From contig JADYYP010000018.1 of NCBI GenBank assembly GCA_020853575.1, positions 62,001-126,000 on the forward strand: a DNA stretch of 64,000 bases, given 5' to 3'. Source of the DNA: Planctomycetota bacterium. GTDB taxonomy: Bacteria; Planctomycetota; UBA1135; GCA-002686595. Positions 52,214 to 61,676 of the stretch are shown piece after piece; within the stretch, counting starts at the first letter, position 1, and every line of letters begins with the position of its first letter. A program made the position numbers and the translations under genes. Below the pieces are notes generated by a model. It searched no databases, had not been told where the DNA came from, and saw only the letters and a program-made list of their open reading frames with translations.

Positions 52214-53161
52214 CTATTGCCCGCCGCAGTTCTTGTCGAGCACGTCGGCCAGGAAGTTCAAGAACACCGGATCGGTCTCGTGCTGCGAGATCTCCTCGAT
52301 CAAGGCACAGAACTCCTTGCGCGGCATGATCCTGAGCAGTGCTTGTGCCGCTTTGCGTCGGATGTTGCCGTCGGATGCGCCCTCGACCAACACCTCGCGC
52401 AAGGCCTTGGTCGCGCGCTCCCCGCCGATCTCGCCCAGCGCACTGGTTGCCGCGTAGCGCGCCTCCGGCGGTTGCCGGAGGTCGACCACGACGTCGCACA
52501 GCACGCGCGCCTCCTTGAGACCGAGCTTCCGCGCGGCCGTGGCCCAGCCGCGGACCAACTCTTCGTGGGGCGGCCGAGTCGCCCGTGCCAGGGGGTCGCG
52601 GATCATGGGTTCGAGGACCTCGATGGCCCGCGCCGGAAGGGCTTCGGAGAGGATGCGAACGGCCTGCGTTCGCAAGCCCGTGCCGTCCTCGCCGTCGTAT
52701 TCCGCGATCAGCTTTTCGAGCACCGGCTGCGTTTCCGACGGAGCGTTGTGCGCGGCGACCTCGAGCAGCGCCCAGCGCACGTCGAGTGCCTCACTGGCGC
52801 TCTGTTGGTAGCGCGCGAGCGCCGCCAGACCGGCCTCCCGGCCGGCCTGATCGAGTTTCTCCAGCAGCGCGGCGCGCTCGCGGAAGTTGCGGTCTTGCAC
52901 GTCGCTGGTGGTGGTGGGGTCGACCGGACGGAACAGAGTCACGAGCTGATCGACGGACTGACGTGCGTCCGCGGCCGAGATGCCGTGGGCCGCGGCGCCG
53001 TCACAGGCTCCCAGGGCGACCAAGCACAGGGCCGGGGCGAACCTGCGCGCAAGGCGCGCGAGCTTGTGCGGAATCGCACCAGGCGCTTTCGTCGGCGCTG
53101 CGTTGCTCCCGGTGGCCGAGGTGCGCTGCGCGCGGTCGAGAGCTTGGATTTCGATTCTCAT
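52214..53161 (-). CDS. HEAT-repeat lipoprotein
   Basis: 315 residues. A long N-terminus (about 40 residues, basic) precedes a hydrophobic stretch ending ALGAC (Cys about 53), so export as a lipoprotein is likely, though the true start may be an internal one. The rest consists of HEAT-like helical repeats: ALEVRWALLEVAAH-type, LRTQAVRILSEAL, PEARYAATSALGEIG, NIRRKAAQALLRIM. Such repeats bind other proteins. No catalytic motif. First gene of a probable operon with tatD. Confidence 0.78.
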   Translation of the reverse strand: MRIEIQALDRAQRTSATGSNAAPTKAPGAIPHKLARLARRFAPALCLVALGACDGAAAHGISAADARQSVDQLVTLFRPVDPTTTSDVQDRNFRERAALLEKLDQAGREAGLAALARYQQSASEALDVRWALLEVAAHNAPSETQPVLEKLIAEYDGEDGTGLRTQAVRILSEALPARAIEVLEPMIRDPLARATRPPHEELVRGWATAARKLGLKEARVLCDVVVDLRQPPEARYAATSALGEIGGERATKALREVLVEGASDGNIRRKAAQALLRIMPRKEFCALIEEISQHETDPVFLNFLADVLDKNCGGQ

Positions 53162-53531
53162 GCGGTGACTTGTGGGGTGACTAGCGGCGCGCGGGAATGG
53201 GTTTTGTTCCGCGCTCCAGGAGAGTCTTCATCGCGCCCGGAGCAAGATCCAGTCCCCTGCCCAAAGCACGCGCGTTTGCGTGCGACGGCGAGATCGGGAA
53301 GCCCACAGCGGCCTGGCCTCTGGCGTCCGAGTGCGGCGAGGCTCTATAGTGCCCAACCCACGGTCGCTCGGCGAACGAGCGGAGTTGGGTGCCGTCCGAG
53401 TGCCTCGTCCCCGCAGCGCGCCTGGGGGGGTAGTTGCGTTCGGACGCCTCGCATCTGGCGTCCCGCGGACCCGTCTCTCCGATTCGGTTATCGACTTCGC
53501 GCACCCTCACCCGTGCGCGGCATTCCACCTC
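53162..53531 (+). other. Divergent intergenic region with a -10-like TATAGT
   Basis: 370 bp between the HEAT gene (- strand) and a giant lipoprotein (+ strand). TATAGT at 53345-53350 is the best -10 candidate for the rightward gene, with no clear -35 box, giving a leader of about 175 nt. Nothing else is recognisable. Confidence 0.4.
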
Positions 53532-56500
53532 ATGAAGAACGCGGCAAGGTACCTCTTCGTCAGCTCGTTGGCCGGCGCACTGTCGGTCGTGGCCTCCTGC
53601 AGTGGCGGCAGTGCAGGCGGTGGCGCGATGTACGTTCAATCGTGCTCGCTCGGCTGCACGAACGGCTCGGATGGCAGCCAGGTGAGCTGCGGCATCGTCA
53701 ACACCTATCAGAACCAGGACGTCGCGGTCGTGTTCTCGCGCCCCGTCGATCCTACTTCGTTGCTCGCCAACAGCGCCTTCCAGGTGGTGGACACGGTCAC
53801 GGGCGCCGTGCCGCCGGGCTCGCGCAAGATCGACCCGACGAACAGCCGCCGCGCGCTGTTCCGCCCCAAGCTCACGATCGATGCGTCAGGCAATCCGTCA
53901 TTCGGGTTCTCCTCGACGTCGTCGTACCAGATCCGCATTCCTGGCACCGAGCAAGGTGACAACGGCCCGTTCGTGAAGAGCGACAGCGGCCAAGCGAACC
54001 GCAGCCGGCTGCTGTGCACGATCACGACCAACCAAGGCTTGATCGACCCGGTCCCGGGCAGCCCCTCGGTTTCGGTCTTCGTCGATGCCGTCGGCATCAC
54101 TCAGCCGATCAACCTCGATACGCTCCAAGCCGTCGACCCCAACACGGGCGTGCCGCTGGCCAATCAGCCGCCTCTGACCACTTACCAGCTGGGTGCCGTG
54201 ACGGTGCTCAAGAACGCGCGGCGGGGCTACGACGCCAACCCGGATCCGGACCTCGACAACGACCCGGACCTCAATCCGGTGGTGATCGAGTTCAACGACA
54301 TCATGAACATCGGGACGCTGTTGATCCCGGCCTCGGGGCAGGCGCCCTTCATCTCGGTCAAGGTCGACCCGGACGGCGACGTGGTCAACACTCCGAACGA
54401 CGCCGTCGCGATCGGCGGCACGTACCGCTACTCCGTCGACCAGGACCGACTGACGACGACGTTGAAGTTCTTCCCCTCCGCGGGCTACCCCAGCGCCGGC
54501 GCCGATCCGAATGCGCCGCGCGTGGTGATCGTCGACATTCCGACGACGGTCAAGGACCTCGCGGGCCACTCGGTTTCGAACATCGGCAAGCGCCTGTTCA
54601 TTCCGGAAGTGATCGGAGCGTCGGGCCTGGTGCTGCCCCAGGGCGGCGAGCAGTTCAACTCGACCGCGAACATGGATCCCAAGCGCACGGGCGCTTTCTG
54701 GGGCGAGGAAACCTCGGGATTGCTGACGGCCGGCCACGGCGGCGGCTCCGGTCGCTTGGGCGACTTGGTGCTGACCAACGGGCAGCAGCGCACGGTCTCG
54801 ACCAGCCTGCCGAAGGCCATTGCGCGCATCAAGTTCCTGCGCAACCCCAAGCCGATCGACGCCGCCGCGGTGATGTTCGGGGACTCGTCTCTGGCTGCGC
54901 CGGGCAACACCACGGCGTACTACGAGATGAAGAAGACGCCGGCACTGGCGACCCACGTCCAGATCGACGACTTCACCAGCGACACGGTTTCAGAGTTCGT
55001 GCGCTATTTCGAAGTGAACGCGCTCAATGACCCGATCATCGCCGGGCTCGATTTCTACGCCGAAAGCTCGGACACGATCGTCGTCACCGCGGCCAACCCG
55101 GGCACCGTCGGCAACACCTTCTACATGGCGACGTTCCCGATCGACGTGATCTCGATCGTCGGCGACACGTCGGAGGCCACGGTCGACCCCAGCGACACCA
55201 ACTGGCTGTCGACGTCGATTCCGTACTTCCGCGAAGCGCTCTCTGGCGGCGCCGATTCTTCACTCGGTTCCAACGCGAGCACGACCGCGCTGCTCAACTC
55301 CCTCGACCGGCGCAACTTCATCACCAATCTCGACTTCCCCAGCCCGCAAGTGCCGCTGGTGTCGGCCATCCCCGACCCGGATCTGACCGCGGGCGTGTTC
55401 GAGTTCTCCTACGTCGATTTCGACTCCAACGTGACCCTTTCGGTCAGCGGCGACAACCCGTTCCAACTCCTCGCGCGTGGCCAACTGGACATGGCCGACA
55501 CCGCGACGATCAGTGCCGCCGGTCGCGACCTGGCCGGCCACTCCTCGGACTTACCGTTCGGCCAAAAGGGCGCCTTCGGCGGGCCTGGTGCTGGTGCGGG
55601 CGGTCAGGGCGGTGATCGGCCCGACAACACCGCCGCACCGCTGCTTCTGGCGCTGCCCAATTGCACGCAAGCGTCCTGCGGCGGGTCGGCGACCAACCCT
55701 CTGATCAACCACGGCATCACCAACGTGGATACCGTGGCTGTTCCGGTTCAGATCGACGGTCGTCCGGGGCAGGGGGTCGGCGGCGCGCTGGGATTCGGCA
55801 CAGTCACCGGCCTCGGCACAGGCTTGGGTGGCGTTCACTGGCCGGCCAACTTCCCCAGCGAGACCAACTTCAAGAACGACCTGGACGTGCAAACGACCAA
55901 CTGCGAGAGCCAGCAAATCGGGGCCTCGGGCTCGGGCGGCGCGTTCTCGGTCGATGGCACCTCGGGCGTAGCGCTATCGTCGGCGCCGCTCGGCATCAAC
56001 AACACCTCGAACACGCCTGCGGACACGCTCGGTGGCGATTCGGCGACGGTGGGTCTCGAGCCGGCGAGCGCTCCCGGTGATCGGCGCAAGCTGACGCCCT
56101 CTCTGGGCTACCTGCGCGGTGGCGCTGGCGGAGGCGGTGGCGGCTCGAGCATCTTCGGCACGCGCACCAACGGCGGAGCGAGTTGCTTGTCCGTGACCGC
56201 GACCATCAACTGGTACCGCTCGCACAGCGGCGCCGGCGGCGGTGGCGGCGGCGGCGCGGTCCAGGTCGTCGCCGGTCGCTCGGCCTCCATCGATGGCCGC
56301 ATCGACGTCAGCGGCGGCGATGGCGGCGATGCGCTCGCCACGGCCGTGCCTTACGGCCAGCACGCGGCCCCCGGCGGCGGCGGATCCGGCGGAGCGATCT
56401 TGCTGCAGAGCCGCACCATCGACCTCAGCCCGCTGGCCAACCGTCTGATCGTGACCGGTGGCTTCGGTGGCTTCGGCCCGTCGTTCGCGGCGGGCAACGG

Positions 56501-57182
56501 AGCTGGCGGCAACGGCGGCACCGGTCTGGTCCGCATCGAAGGCGATGCCGGCGTGACGCAGGCCTCGGCCGCGGCGTCCGTCAATCCGGCGGGCGGCCCC
56601 AACAACTCCGAGGACTGGCTCTCGGTCGACGTTTGGGCTGACCAGTCGGTTGGTGCGGAGGCCATGAGCGGCGCCCAATCGTGCTGGCTGACGTCGGCCG
56701 AGCCCGGCTTCTTCGCGCTCGTCCTCGACGAAGATGCCGGTCCGAATCCGACCGATGCCAAGGGCTGGGACATGGACATCGCGCTGGATCTGGACTCGAA
56801 TCCGGGCACGCCGGCGACGGTGGTCAGCTACCGCACGTCGACGGTGTTCGCGGGCGCGACACCGGAGCAGCACTGGGGCAACCTGATCGACGACGGCACG
56901 CTCGTTCCGCCCCAGGCCGGCGCCCCGATCATCATCCGCTTCCAAGGCGCCAAGTCGGTCGGTCTGCTGAGTGCCTCGGAACTGTGCGATCTCGATGTCA
57001 ACGACACCCAAAAGGTGGCCTTCGGCAGCTTGACTCCCTGGGTCATGCACCCCGAGCAACTCAACCGCGCGACCACGCGGCCTGACTTGGTCCGCTACCA
57101 GATCATCTTCGATCGCGCTCACCCCGACTTCGCGATGATCGAGGGCGTGACCAACGTCCGCATCCACGTCACGCCGGACTAA
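53532..57182 (+). CDS. Giant lipoprotein, family B (copy 2), Ig-like plus glycine-rich region
   Basis: Function unknown. 1216 residues. The signal ends VVASC (Cys 23), followed by GGSAGGGAM. An Ig-like part has NTYQNQDVAVVFSRPVDPTSL and IEFNDIMNIGTLLIPASG. A beta-helix-like stretch (VTLSVSGDNPFQLLARGQLDM) leads into a glycine-rich region at about 680-1000, with GAGGGGGGGAVQVVAGRSA and GGGGSGGAILLQSRTID. These lines parallel family B copy 1. The C-terminus (ISVDVWADQSVG to RIHVTPD) differs and may be a separate domain. Aspartate-rich strings such as NPDPDLDNDPDLNP could bind calcium. It is preceded by a TATAGT box and transcribed alone. Confidence 0.8.
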   Translation: MKNAARYLFVSSLAGALSVVASCSGGSAGGGAMYVQSCSLGCTNGSDGSQVSCGIVNTYQNQDVAVVFSRPVDPTSLLANSAFQVVDTVTGAVPPGSRKIDPTNSRRALFRPKLTIDASGNPSFGFSSTSSYQIRIPGTEQGDNGPFVKSDSGQANRSRLLCTITTNQGLIDPVPGSPSVSVFVDAVGITQPINLDTLQAVDPNTGVPLANQPPLTTYQLGAVTVLKNARRGYDANPDPDLDNDPDLNPVVIEFNDIMNIGTLLIPASGQAPFISVKVDPDGDVVNTPNDAVAIGGTYRYSVDQDRLTTTLKFFPSAGYPSAGADPNAPRVVIVDIPTTVKDLAGHSVSNIGKRLFIPEVIGASGLVLPQGGEQFNSTANMDPKRTGAFWGEETSGLLTAGHGGGSGRLGDLVLTNGQQRTVSTSLPKAIARIKFLRNPKPIDAAAVMFGDSSLAAPGNTTAYYEMKKTPALATHVQIDDFTSDTVSEFVRYFEVNALNDPIIAGLDFYAESSDTIVVTAANPGTVGNTFYMATFPIDVISIVGDTSEATVDPSDTNWLSTSIPYFREALSGGADSSLGSNASTTALLNSLDRRNFITNLDFPSPQVPLVSAIPDPDLTAGVFEFSYVDFDSNVTLSVSGDNPFQLLARGQLDMADTATISAAGRDLAGHSSDLPFGQKGAFGGPGAGAGGQGGDRPDNTAAPLLLALPNCTQASCGGSATNPLINHGITNVDTVAVPVQIDGRPGQGVGGALGFGTVTGLGTGLGGVHWPANFPSETNFKNDLDVQTTNCESQQIGASGSGGAFSVDGTSGVALSSAPLGINNTSNTPADTLGGDSATVGLEPASAPGDRRKLTPSLGYLRGGAGGGGGGSSIFGTRTNGGASCLSVTATINWYRSHSGAGGGGGGGAVQVVAGRSASIDGRIDVSGGDGGDALATAVPYGQHAAPGGGGSGGAILLQSRTIDLSPLANRLIVTGGFGGFGPSFAAGNGAGGNGGTGLVRIEGDAGVTQASAAASVNPAGGPNNSEDWLSVDVWADQSVGAEAMSGAQSCWLTSAEPGFFALVLDEDAGPNPTDAKGWDMDIALDLDSNPGTPATVVSYRTSTVFAGATPEQHWGNLIDDGTLVPPQAGAPIIIRFQGAKSVGLLSASELCDLDVNDTQKVAFGSLTPWVMHPEQLNRATTRPDLVRYQIIFDRAHPDFAMIEGVTNVRIHVTPD

Positions 57183-57210
57183 CCGCCTGGTGTCGAGCCG
57201 TGCCTTTCCG

Positions 57211-57250
57211 CGCCCCGCGCACTCGGACGACGAGTGAGCGGGGCGCGGCT
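57211..57250 (+). terminator. Putative terminator after family B copy 2
   Basis: CACTCG pairs with CGAGTG around GACGA, extended by GCGCCC with GGGCGC after a mismatch and a bulge. Only a CTCTCTT tract follows, so the call is weak. Confidence 0.4.
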
Positions 57251-57262
57251 CTCTTCGACAGC

Positions 57263-57268
57263 TAGGAT
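57263..57268 (+). promoter_or_regulatory. -10-like element of the amidohydrolase gene
   Basis: TAGGAT with 6 nt to the GTG start: transcription from it would begin at the start codon. No -35 box recognised. Confidence 0.4.
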
Positions 57269-57274
57269 CCCGGT

Positions 57275-58561
57275 GTGGAGTACATCGCGCGCGCGAAGTG
57301 GTGGGTCGTCAGTGCCGATCGTGTGATCGAGGACGGCGCCGTGCTCGTGCGCCGCGGACAGGTCGCGCGCGTCTTTCGCAGTCACAACGCGGCCGCACGT
57401 ACTGCTCGATGCTGCCGCTGGGTCGACTTCGGAGACGCGATCGTCGCACCCGGGCTGGTCAACGCGCACGCGCACTTGGAATTGAGCGGCCTGGCGAGCC
57501 AGACTCCGCGCGGCGGAGATTTCGCGCGTTGGGTGCGGGCCGTGATCGAGGCACGCGCGAGCCGCACTTTCGAGCGACTCGTGCGCGACGTCTGCGCCGG
57601 CGCGGCTCGCGCGCTCGAGAGCGGTACGACGACGATCGTCGACGTCGACTCCACGGGGGCCGCGCCGGTCGCCCTTCGCTCGAGCCCGTTGCGAGTCGTT
57701 CACATGCGCGAGGCTTTGGACGCGCAGGATCCGCAGCGCACCGCGCCTGCGCTCGCGCGCCTGCGGCAGGCACTGCCGAAGACGCAGCGCAGCGCCGAGG
57801 GGCTCTCGCCACACGCACCGTTCAGCGTCAGTCCTGCGCTGTTCGCGGCGCTCGGCGCACTCGCGAAGCGGCGCGATCTTCCGGTCCAGATGCACTGGTC
57901 GGAGACGCAGGCGGAAATCGACTGGCTGCTCGAAGGGCGCGGCCCGCTCGCGGCGCTGCTGGGGAGTTCCCCCCGGCGATCGGGCCTCGAACTGCTCGAG
58001 CGCGCGGGTCTCTTCGAGCGCAACCTGTCGCTGGTGCACGGCAACTTTCCGCGCCGCGGAGAGCCCCAATCGTTGGCGCGCCGCGGCGTGACCCTGGTCC
58101 ACTGCCCGGGCAGCCACGCGTGGTTCGAACGCGCCCCGTTTCCGTTCGCGCGCTACGCGGCCGCTGGCGTGCGCGTCGCGCTCGGAACTGACTCGCTGGC
58201 GAGCAACGAGGACCTCGACATGCGCCGTGAGCTGCGGCTCGCTGCCTCAGCGCACGCGCGCTGGGGGGCGCGGGAGCTGTGGCGGGCGGCGACCGAGCAC
58301 GGCGCCGCCGCGATCGGGCGCGCGGGACGCATCGGAGTGCTCGAGCGCGGAGCGTGCGCGGATTGGATCGTGCTCCCCGAGCGGGTGCGCGGGGAACGCG
58401 CAGTGCTCGATGCGCTGTGCGCGTCCACGCGCGCGATCGAGCAGACCTGGATCGCGGGACGCCGGGTGCTCGCGGGCGCTGGGCTCGAAAACGGCCCAAG
58501 AACGAGTTTGGGCGGCAGTGGGCCGTCCAGGGGTCGTGCGCGATGGCGCGCCGCGCGCTAA
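57275..58561 (+). CDS. Amidohydrolase of the cytosine/adenosine deaminase group
   Basis: 428 residues. A small N-terminal beta domain precedes the TIM barrel. Metal and substrate motifs are APGLVNAHAHLELSGL (His-x-His), SPHAPFSVSPAL, MHWSETQAEIDWL (His), LVHGNF and GTDSLASNEDLDMRREL (Asp). This pattern is that of the ATZ/TRZ-type deaminases, which include aminodeoxyfutalosine deaminase and S-adenosylhomocysteine or guanine deaminases. The C-terminal 40 residues are Arg/Gly-rich. The substrate cannot be told from sequence; no menaquinone (mqn) genes are in the window. Confidence 0.85.
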   Translation: MEYIARAKWWVVSADRVIEDGAVLVRRGQVARVFRSHNAAARTARCCRWVDFGDAIVAPGLVNAHAHLELSGLASQTPRGGDFARWVRAVIEARASRTFERLVRDVCAGAARALESGTTTIVDVDSTGAAPVALRSSPLRVVHMREALDAQDPQRTAPALARLRQALPKTQRSAEGLSPHAPFSVSPALFAALGALAKRRDLPVQMHWSETQAEIDWLLEGRGPLAALLGSSPRRSGLELLERAGLFERNLSLVHGNFPRRGEPQSLARRGVTLVHCPGSHAWFERAPFPFARYAAAGVRVALGTDSLASNEDLDMRRELRLAASAHARWGARELWRAATEHGAAAIGRAGRIGVLERGACADWIVLPERVRGERAVLDALCASTRAIEQTWIAGRRVLAGAGLENGPRTSLGGSGPSRGRARWRAAR

Positions 58562-58603
58562 GGTTTCCGCGCCAACCCGCGAGAGCTGACGACCCGACCG
58601 CAC

Positions 58604-59620
58604 GTGCAAACCTCATCCTCGAGCCCGCAATCAGATCTGGAACGCCGCGCCGCACTCGACTTGTTGAGGGCGGGTCGGCGCTTCGTGCTGTGCGGGCACA
58701 TGCGTCCCGATGGCGACTGCATCGGAGCGCAGACCGCGCTGACGGCCGTGCTCGAGGCGCTGGGCAAGGAGGTCTGGATCATCAACCCCGATCCGATCCA
58801 GCCGCAGCTCGATTTCCTCGCCCAGGAGACCACCTTCCGCGTGTACGAAGGCGGCGCACTCCCCGTGCACGACGTGTCGGTGATGCTCGACTTCTGCGAG
58901 CTCGAGCGCACCGGCCCGCTTAAGGCGCCGTTGGTCGCGTCGTCCTCGAAAAAGCTGGTGATCGATCACCACCTGTTCCACGGCCAGCCGTGGTGGGACG
59001 CGGCCTACGTCGATGCGCGCGCCGCCGCGACGGGCTTGCTCGTGCACCGCATCGCGCGCGAGCTCGGGGTCGAACTCTCGACGCGCGCCGCGCAGGGCAT
59101 CTACACCTCGATCGTCACCGACACGGGTTGGTTCAAGTACTCGAACACGGACGCCGAGACGTTCCGGGTCGCGTCGGAGCTGGTCGCGCGCGGCGTCGAG
59201 CCCGCACGCATGTTCGGCTCGATCTACCAGCGCAATTCCCGCGAGCAGCCGCTCGGTGTCGCCCGGGCCCTGTCGCGCCTGCGCTACGCAGCCGATGGTC
59301 GCATCGCGATGATCGATCTGCCGCAGGCGGGCGCCGGCGAGGTCGACTTGCCCGACGGCGACGACGTGCTCGATCTGTTGCGCGCGGTTGGCCGCGTCGA
59401 GGTCGTGCTGTTCTTGCGCGAGCTGAAGGACGGCAAGGTCAAGCTCTCGGCGCGCAGCAAGTCCGAGTTCGACGTCAACCGCCTGGCGCGCGGCTTTGGA
59501 GGTGGGGGCCACGCCAAGGCCTCGGGCGCGACGCTGGCCGGTCCCCTCGACGGAGTGCGAGAGCGCTTGCTGGCGGCGGCGGAGGCGCAACTCGGCGAGC
59601 TCGAAAGCGAGGCACGATGA
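58604..59620 (+). CDS. nrnA: DHH/DHHA1 phosphoesterase, NrnA-like
   Basis: 338 residues. The DHH domain shows HMRPDGDCIGAQTAL, MLDFCE, VIDHHLFHG and TDTGWFKYSN; these bind two manganese ions. The DHHA1 domain ends GFGGGGHAKASGATL. NrnA degrades short oligoribonucleotides and may dephosphorylate pAp; members can also cleave linear or cyclic dinucleotides. The start is GTG. It overlaps the downstream metallophosphoesterase gene by 4 bp. Confidence 0.9.
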   Translation: MQTSSSSPQSDLERRAALDLLRAGRRFVLCGHMRPDGDCIGAQTALTAVLEALGKEVWIINPDPIQPQLDFLAQETTFRVYEGGALPVHDVSVMLDFCELERTGPLKAPLVASSSKKLVIDHHLFHGQPWWDAAYVDARAAATGLLVHRIARELGVELSTRAAQGIYTSIVTDTGWFKYSNTDAETFRVASELVARGVEPARMFGSIYQRNSREQPLGVARALSRLRYAADGRIAMIDLPQAGAGEVDLPDGDDVLDLLRAVGRVEVVLFLRELKDGKVKLSARSKSEFDVNRLARGFGGGGHAKASGATLAGPLDGVRERLLAAAEAQLGELESEAR

Positions 59621-60378
59621 AAGTCGCGCTGATCTCCGACTTGCACTCCAATCGCGAGGCGCTCGATGCGGTCCTGGCCGACATCGACGCGCGTGCGATC
59701 GACGCCATCTACTGCTTGGGCGACGTGGTCGGGTACGGGCCGGAACCCGAGTACTGCGTCGATCTCGTGCGCAGGCGTTGCAAGCTGACACTGCTCGGCA
59801 ACCACGACGAAGCGCTGTTTCGCGACGCGTCTGATTTCAATCCGCACGCGCGAGGCGCGATCGACTTCACGCGCGAACGCATGCAGCCCGCGTGGTATTC
59901 CGGTGGCGAGCGCAAGGCGCGCTGGCGCTACTTGAAGGAGTTGCCGCTGACCCACAGCGAGGGGCGTTTCCTGTTCGTGCACGGCTCGCCGCGCGATCCG
60001 GTGCGGGAATACGTGCTCTCGACCGATGGCTTCCTCAATCCGGACAAGTTGCGCGCGGTGTTCGACAGCTTCGAAGGCATTGCCGTCGCCGGCCACACGC
60101 ACCATCCCGGGCTGCACGACGAGAACTTGCGCTTCCATGGCCTCAACGGGGCCGAGGAACTGACGATGGAGCTTCCACCCCAGCGGAAGTTCTTCGTCAA
60201 CGTCGGGTCGGTCGGCCAGCCGCGCGATTCCGACAACCGAGCGTGCTACGCGGTGCTCGAGGACGGCTCGGTGACGTGGGTGCGCGTCAGCTACAACTTC
60301 CAGCTGACCGCGGAGAAGATCATCCGCACGGGCGTGCTCTCCGAGGTGCTCGCGCGGCGGCTCGCGATGGGCAAGTGA
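59617..60378 (+). CDS. Calcineurin-like metallophosphoesterase
   Basis: 253 residues. All motifs of the fold are present: ISDLHSNREAL (Asp-x-His), CLGDVVGYGPEP (Gly-Asp), LLGNHDEALF (Gly-Asn-His-Asp), FVHGSPRDP (His) and GHTHHPGL (Gly-His-x-His). It resembles the group of small phosphodiesterases and diadenosine-polyphosphatases (YfcE/MJ0936 type). It is translationally coupled to the DHH phosphoesterase, which suggests a shared nucleotide-salvage role. The substrate is not known. Confidence 0.9.
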   Translation: MKVALISDLHSNREALDAVLADIDARAIDAIYCLGDVVGYGPEPEYCVDLVRRRCKLTLLGNHDEALFRDASDFNPHARGAIDFTRERMQPAWYSGGERKARWRYLKELPLTHSEGRFLFVHGSPRDPVREYVLSTDGFLNPDKLRAVFDSFEGIAVAGHTHHPGLHDENLRFHGLNGAEELTMELPPQRKFFVNVGSVGQPRDSDNRACYAVLEDGSVTWVRVSYNFQLTAEKIIRTGVLSEVLARRLAMGK

Positions 60379-60546
60379 GCGCTCGCGGGCGGCGCGGTTC
60401 CGCGGACTTCGACGCCTGGATCGCAGCATCACGACCGAGGCCCGCGCGTCACTCGTCGGACCGAAACTCGGGTTGGGCGTTGGCGGCGACCGCGGCCCAG
60501 GAATTTGCGCTGGCGATCGCGCATGCGCGCGCAGCGCGGCCAGAGC

Positions 60547-61452
60547 TCACTTGCCCCCTAGACCCAGCGTCGCGCGCATCACGTGGCGCAGCATCTGTGG
60601 GTTCTTGCGCAAGCGGCGCAAGCTGTAGGGCAACCACTGCGGACCGAAGGGCACGTACACGCGCACCGTGTGGCCCGCTTGATTCCAGCGCGCCCATACC
60701 GGTTCCATCACGCCGTAGAGCACCTGGAATTCGTAGTCGGCGCGCGCGAGCTTGCGCTGGCGCACGATCTCGAGGCAGCTCTGGCCCATGCGCTCGTCGT
60801 GCGTGGCGAGCGAAACGAACGCCCCGCGCTCGAAAAGCTGCTGAGTGCACCTGACGAAGGCCTCGCGGATCGCGTCCGCATCGACGTGCGCGATCTTCGC
60901 GGGCTCGAGGTAGATGCCCTTGACCATGCGAACCGAGAGCTTGCCCGGTGCGAGCTTGGCGATGTCGTCGGGCGTGCGGAACAGGCGCGCCTGCAACACC
61001 AGGCCGACGTTGTCGTGCTCCTTGCGCAGCTCTTCGAAGATCCGCAGCGTCGCGTCGGTGGTGGTGTTGTCCTCCATCTCGACGCGCAAGAACAGCCCGC
61101 GCTGCTTGCAGTAGCGCGCCAGTTCCGCGTAGTTGGACAGCGCCAGCTTCTCTGCCGTGCGCAGGCCGACGTGCGTCGGCTTGACCGAGACGTACGCGTC
61201 GAGCTTGGCCTTGACGACGGCCTCGGCTGCCTGCTGGTACTCGTGCACGACAGCGCGCGCTTGCGCCTCGCCATTCACGTCTTCACCGAGCACGTCGATG
61301 ATGCCGGGATGGCCGCGACCGGCGAGCGCGCTCAGCGCGCGGATCGCGGAGTCGAGCGTTTCGCCGGCCACGTAGCGTTTGGCGACTTGCCACATCACCG
61401 GACGGGGCACGTAGGGCAGGGTGCTCAGCACCGCGGAGTCGAGCATGGACAT
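60547..61452 (-). CDS. Proline dehydrogenase
   Basis: FAD enzyme that oxidises proline to pyrroline-5-carboxylate, 301 residues, the size of monofunctional PRODH. TIM-barrel segments with the conserved DAYVSVKPTHVGL, FLRVEMEDNTTTDATL, LVLQARLFRTPDD, RMVKGIYLEPAKI, SLATHDERM, FQVLYGVMEP and VRVYVPFG. The ATG with an upstream TACAAT box was chosen; the frame is open beyond it. No pyrroline-5-carboxylate dehydrogenase is nearby. It converges with the metallophosphoesterase gene and diverges from cutA. Confidence 0.93.
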   Translation of the reverse strand: MSMLDSAVLSTLPYVPRPVMWQVAKRYVAGETLDSAIRALSALAGRGHPGIIDVLGEDVNGEAQARAVVHEYQQAAEAVVKAKLDAYVSVKPTHVGLRTAEKLALSNYAELARYCKQRGLFLRVEMEDNTTTDATLRIFEELRKEHDNVGLVLQARLFRTPDDIAKLAPGKLSVRMVKGIYLEPAKIAHVDADAIREAFVRCTQQLFERGAFVSLATHDERMGQSCLEIVRQRKLARADYEFQVLYGVMEPVWARWNQAGHTVRVYVPFGPQWLPYSLRRLRKNPQMLRHVMRATLGLGGK

Positions 61453-61461
61453 AGGTCGAAA

Positions 61462-61467
61462 ATTGTA
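61462..61467 (-). promoter_or_regulatory. -10 element of the proline dehydrogenase gene
   Basis: TACAAT on the - strand with 9 nt to the ATG, a strong match. The -35 region (TGGGCA-like) is weak. The leader would be only about 3 nt. Confidence 0.5.
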
Positions 61468-61664
61468 GGGGCGGCGCAGCGCGCTTGCCCAGCGTTCTCG
61501 GAGCGCCGCGAGCACTCCTCGCCGGCACTCCAGCGACGAATGCGCCGCCTGCCGTGTGTGCGCGGTCGGGCTTCGAACTTGGACCGATGGTCGTGTGTCG
61601 TCGCGCGTCGGTCGGCACTGTGGCGCGTCCGGGACGAGTTCGCGGCGGCTCGAGTGGGGGACGC

Positions 61665-61670
61665 TACGAT
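61665..61670 (+). promoter_or_regulatory. -10-like element of cutA
   Basis: TACGAT with 6 nt to the ATG. Transcription would begin at the start codon. Confidence 0.4.
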
Positions 61671-61676
61671 GCGGCG

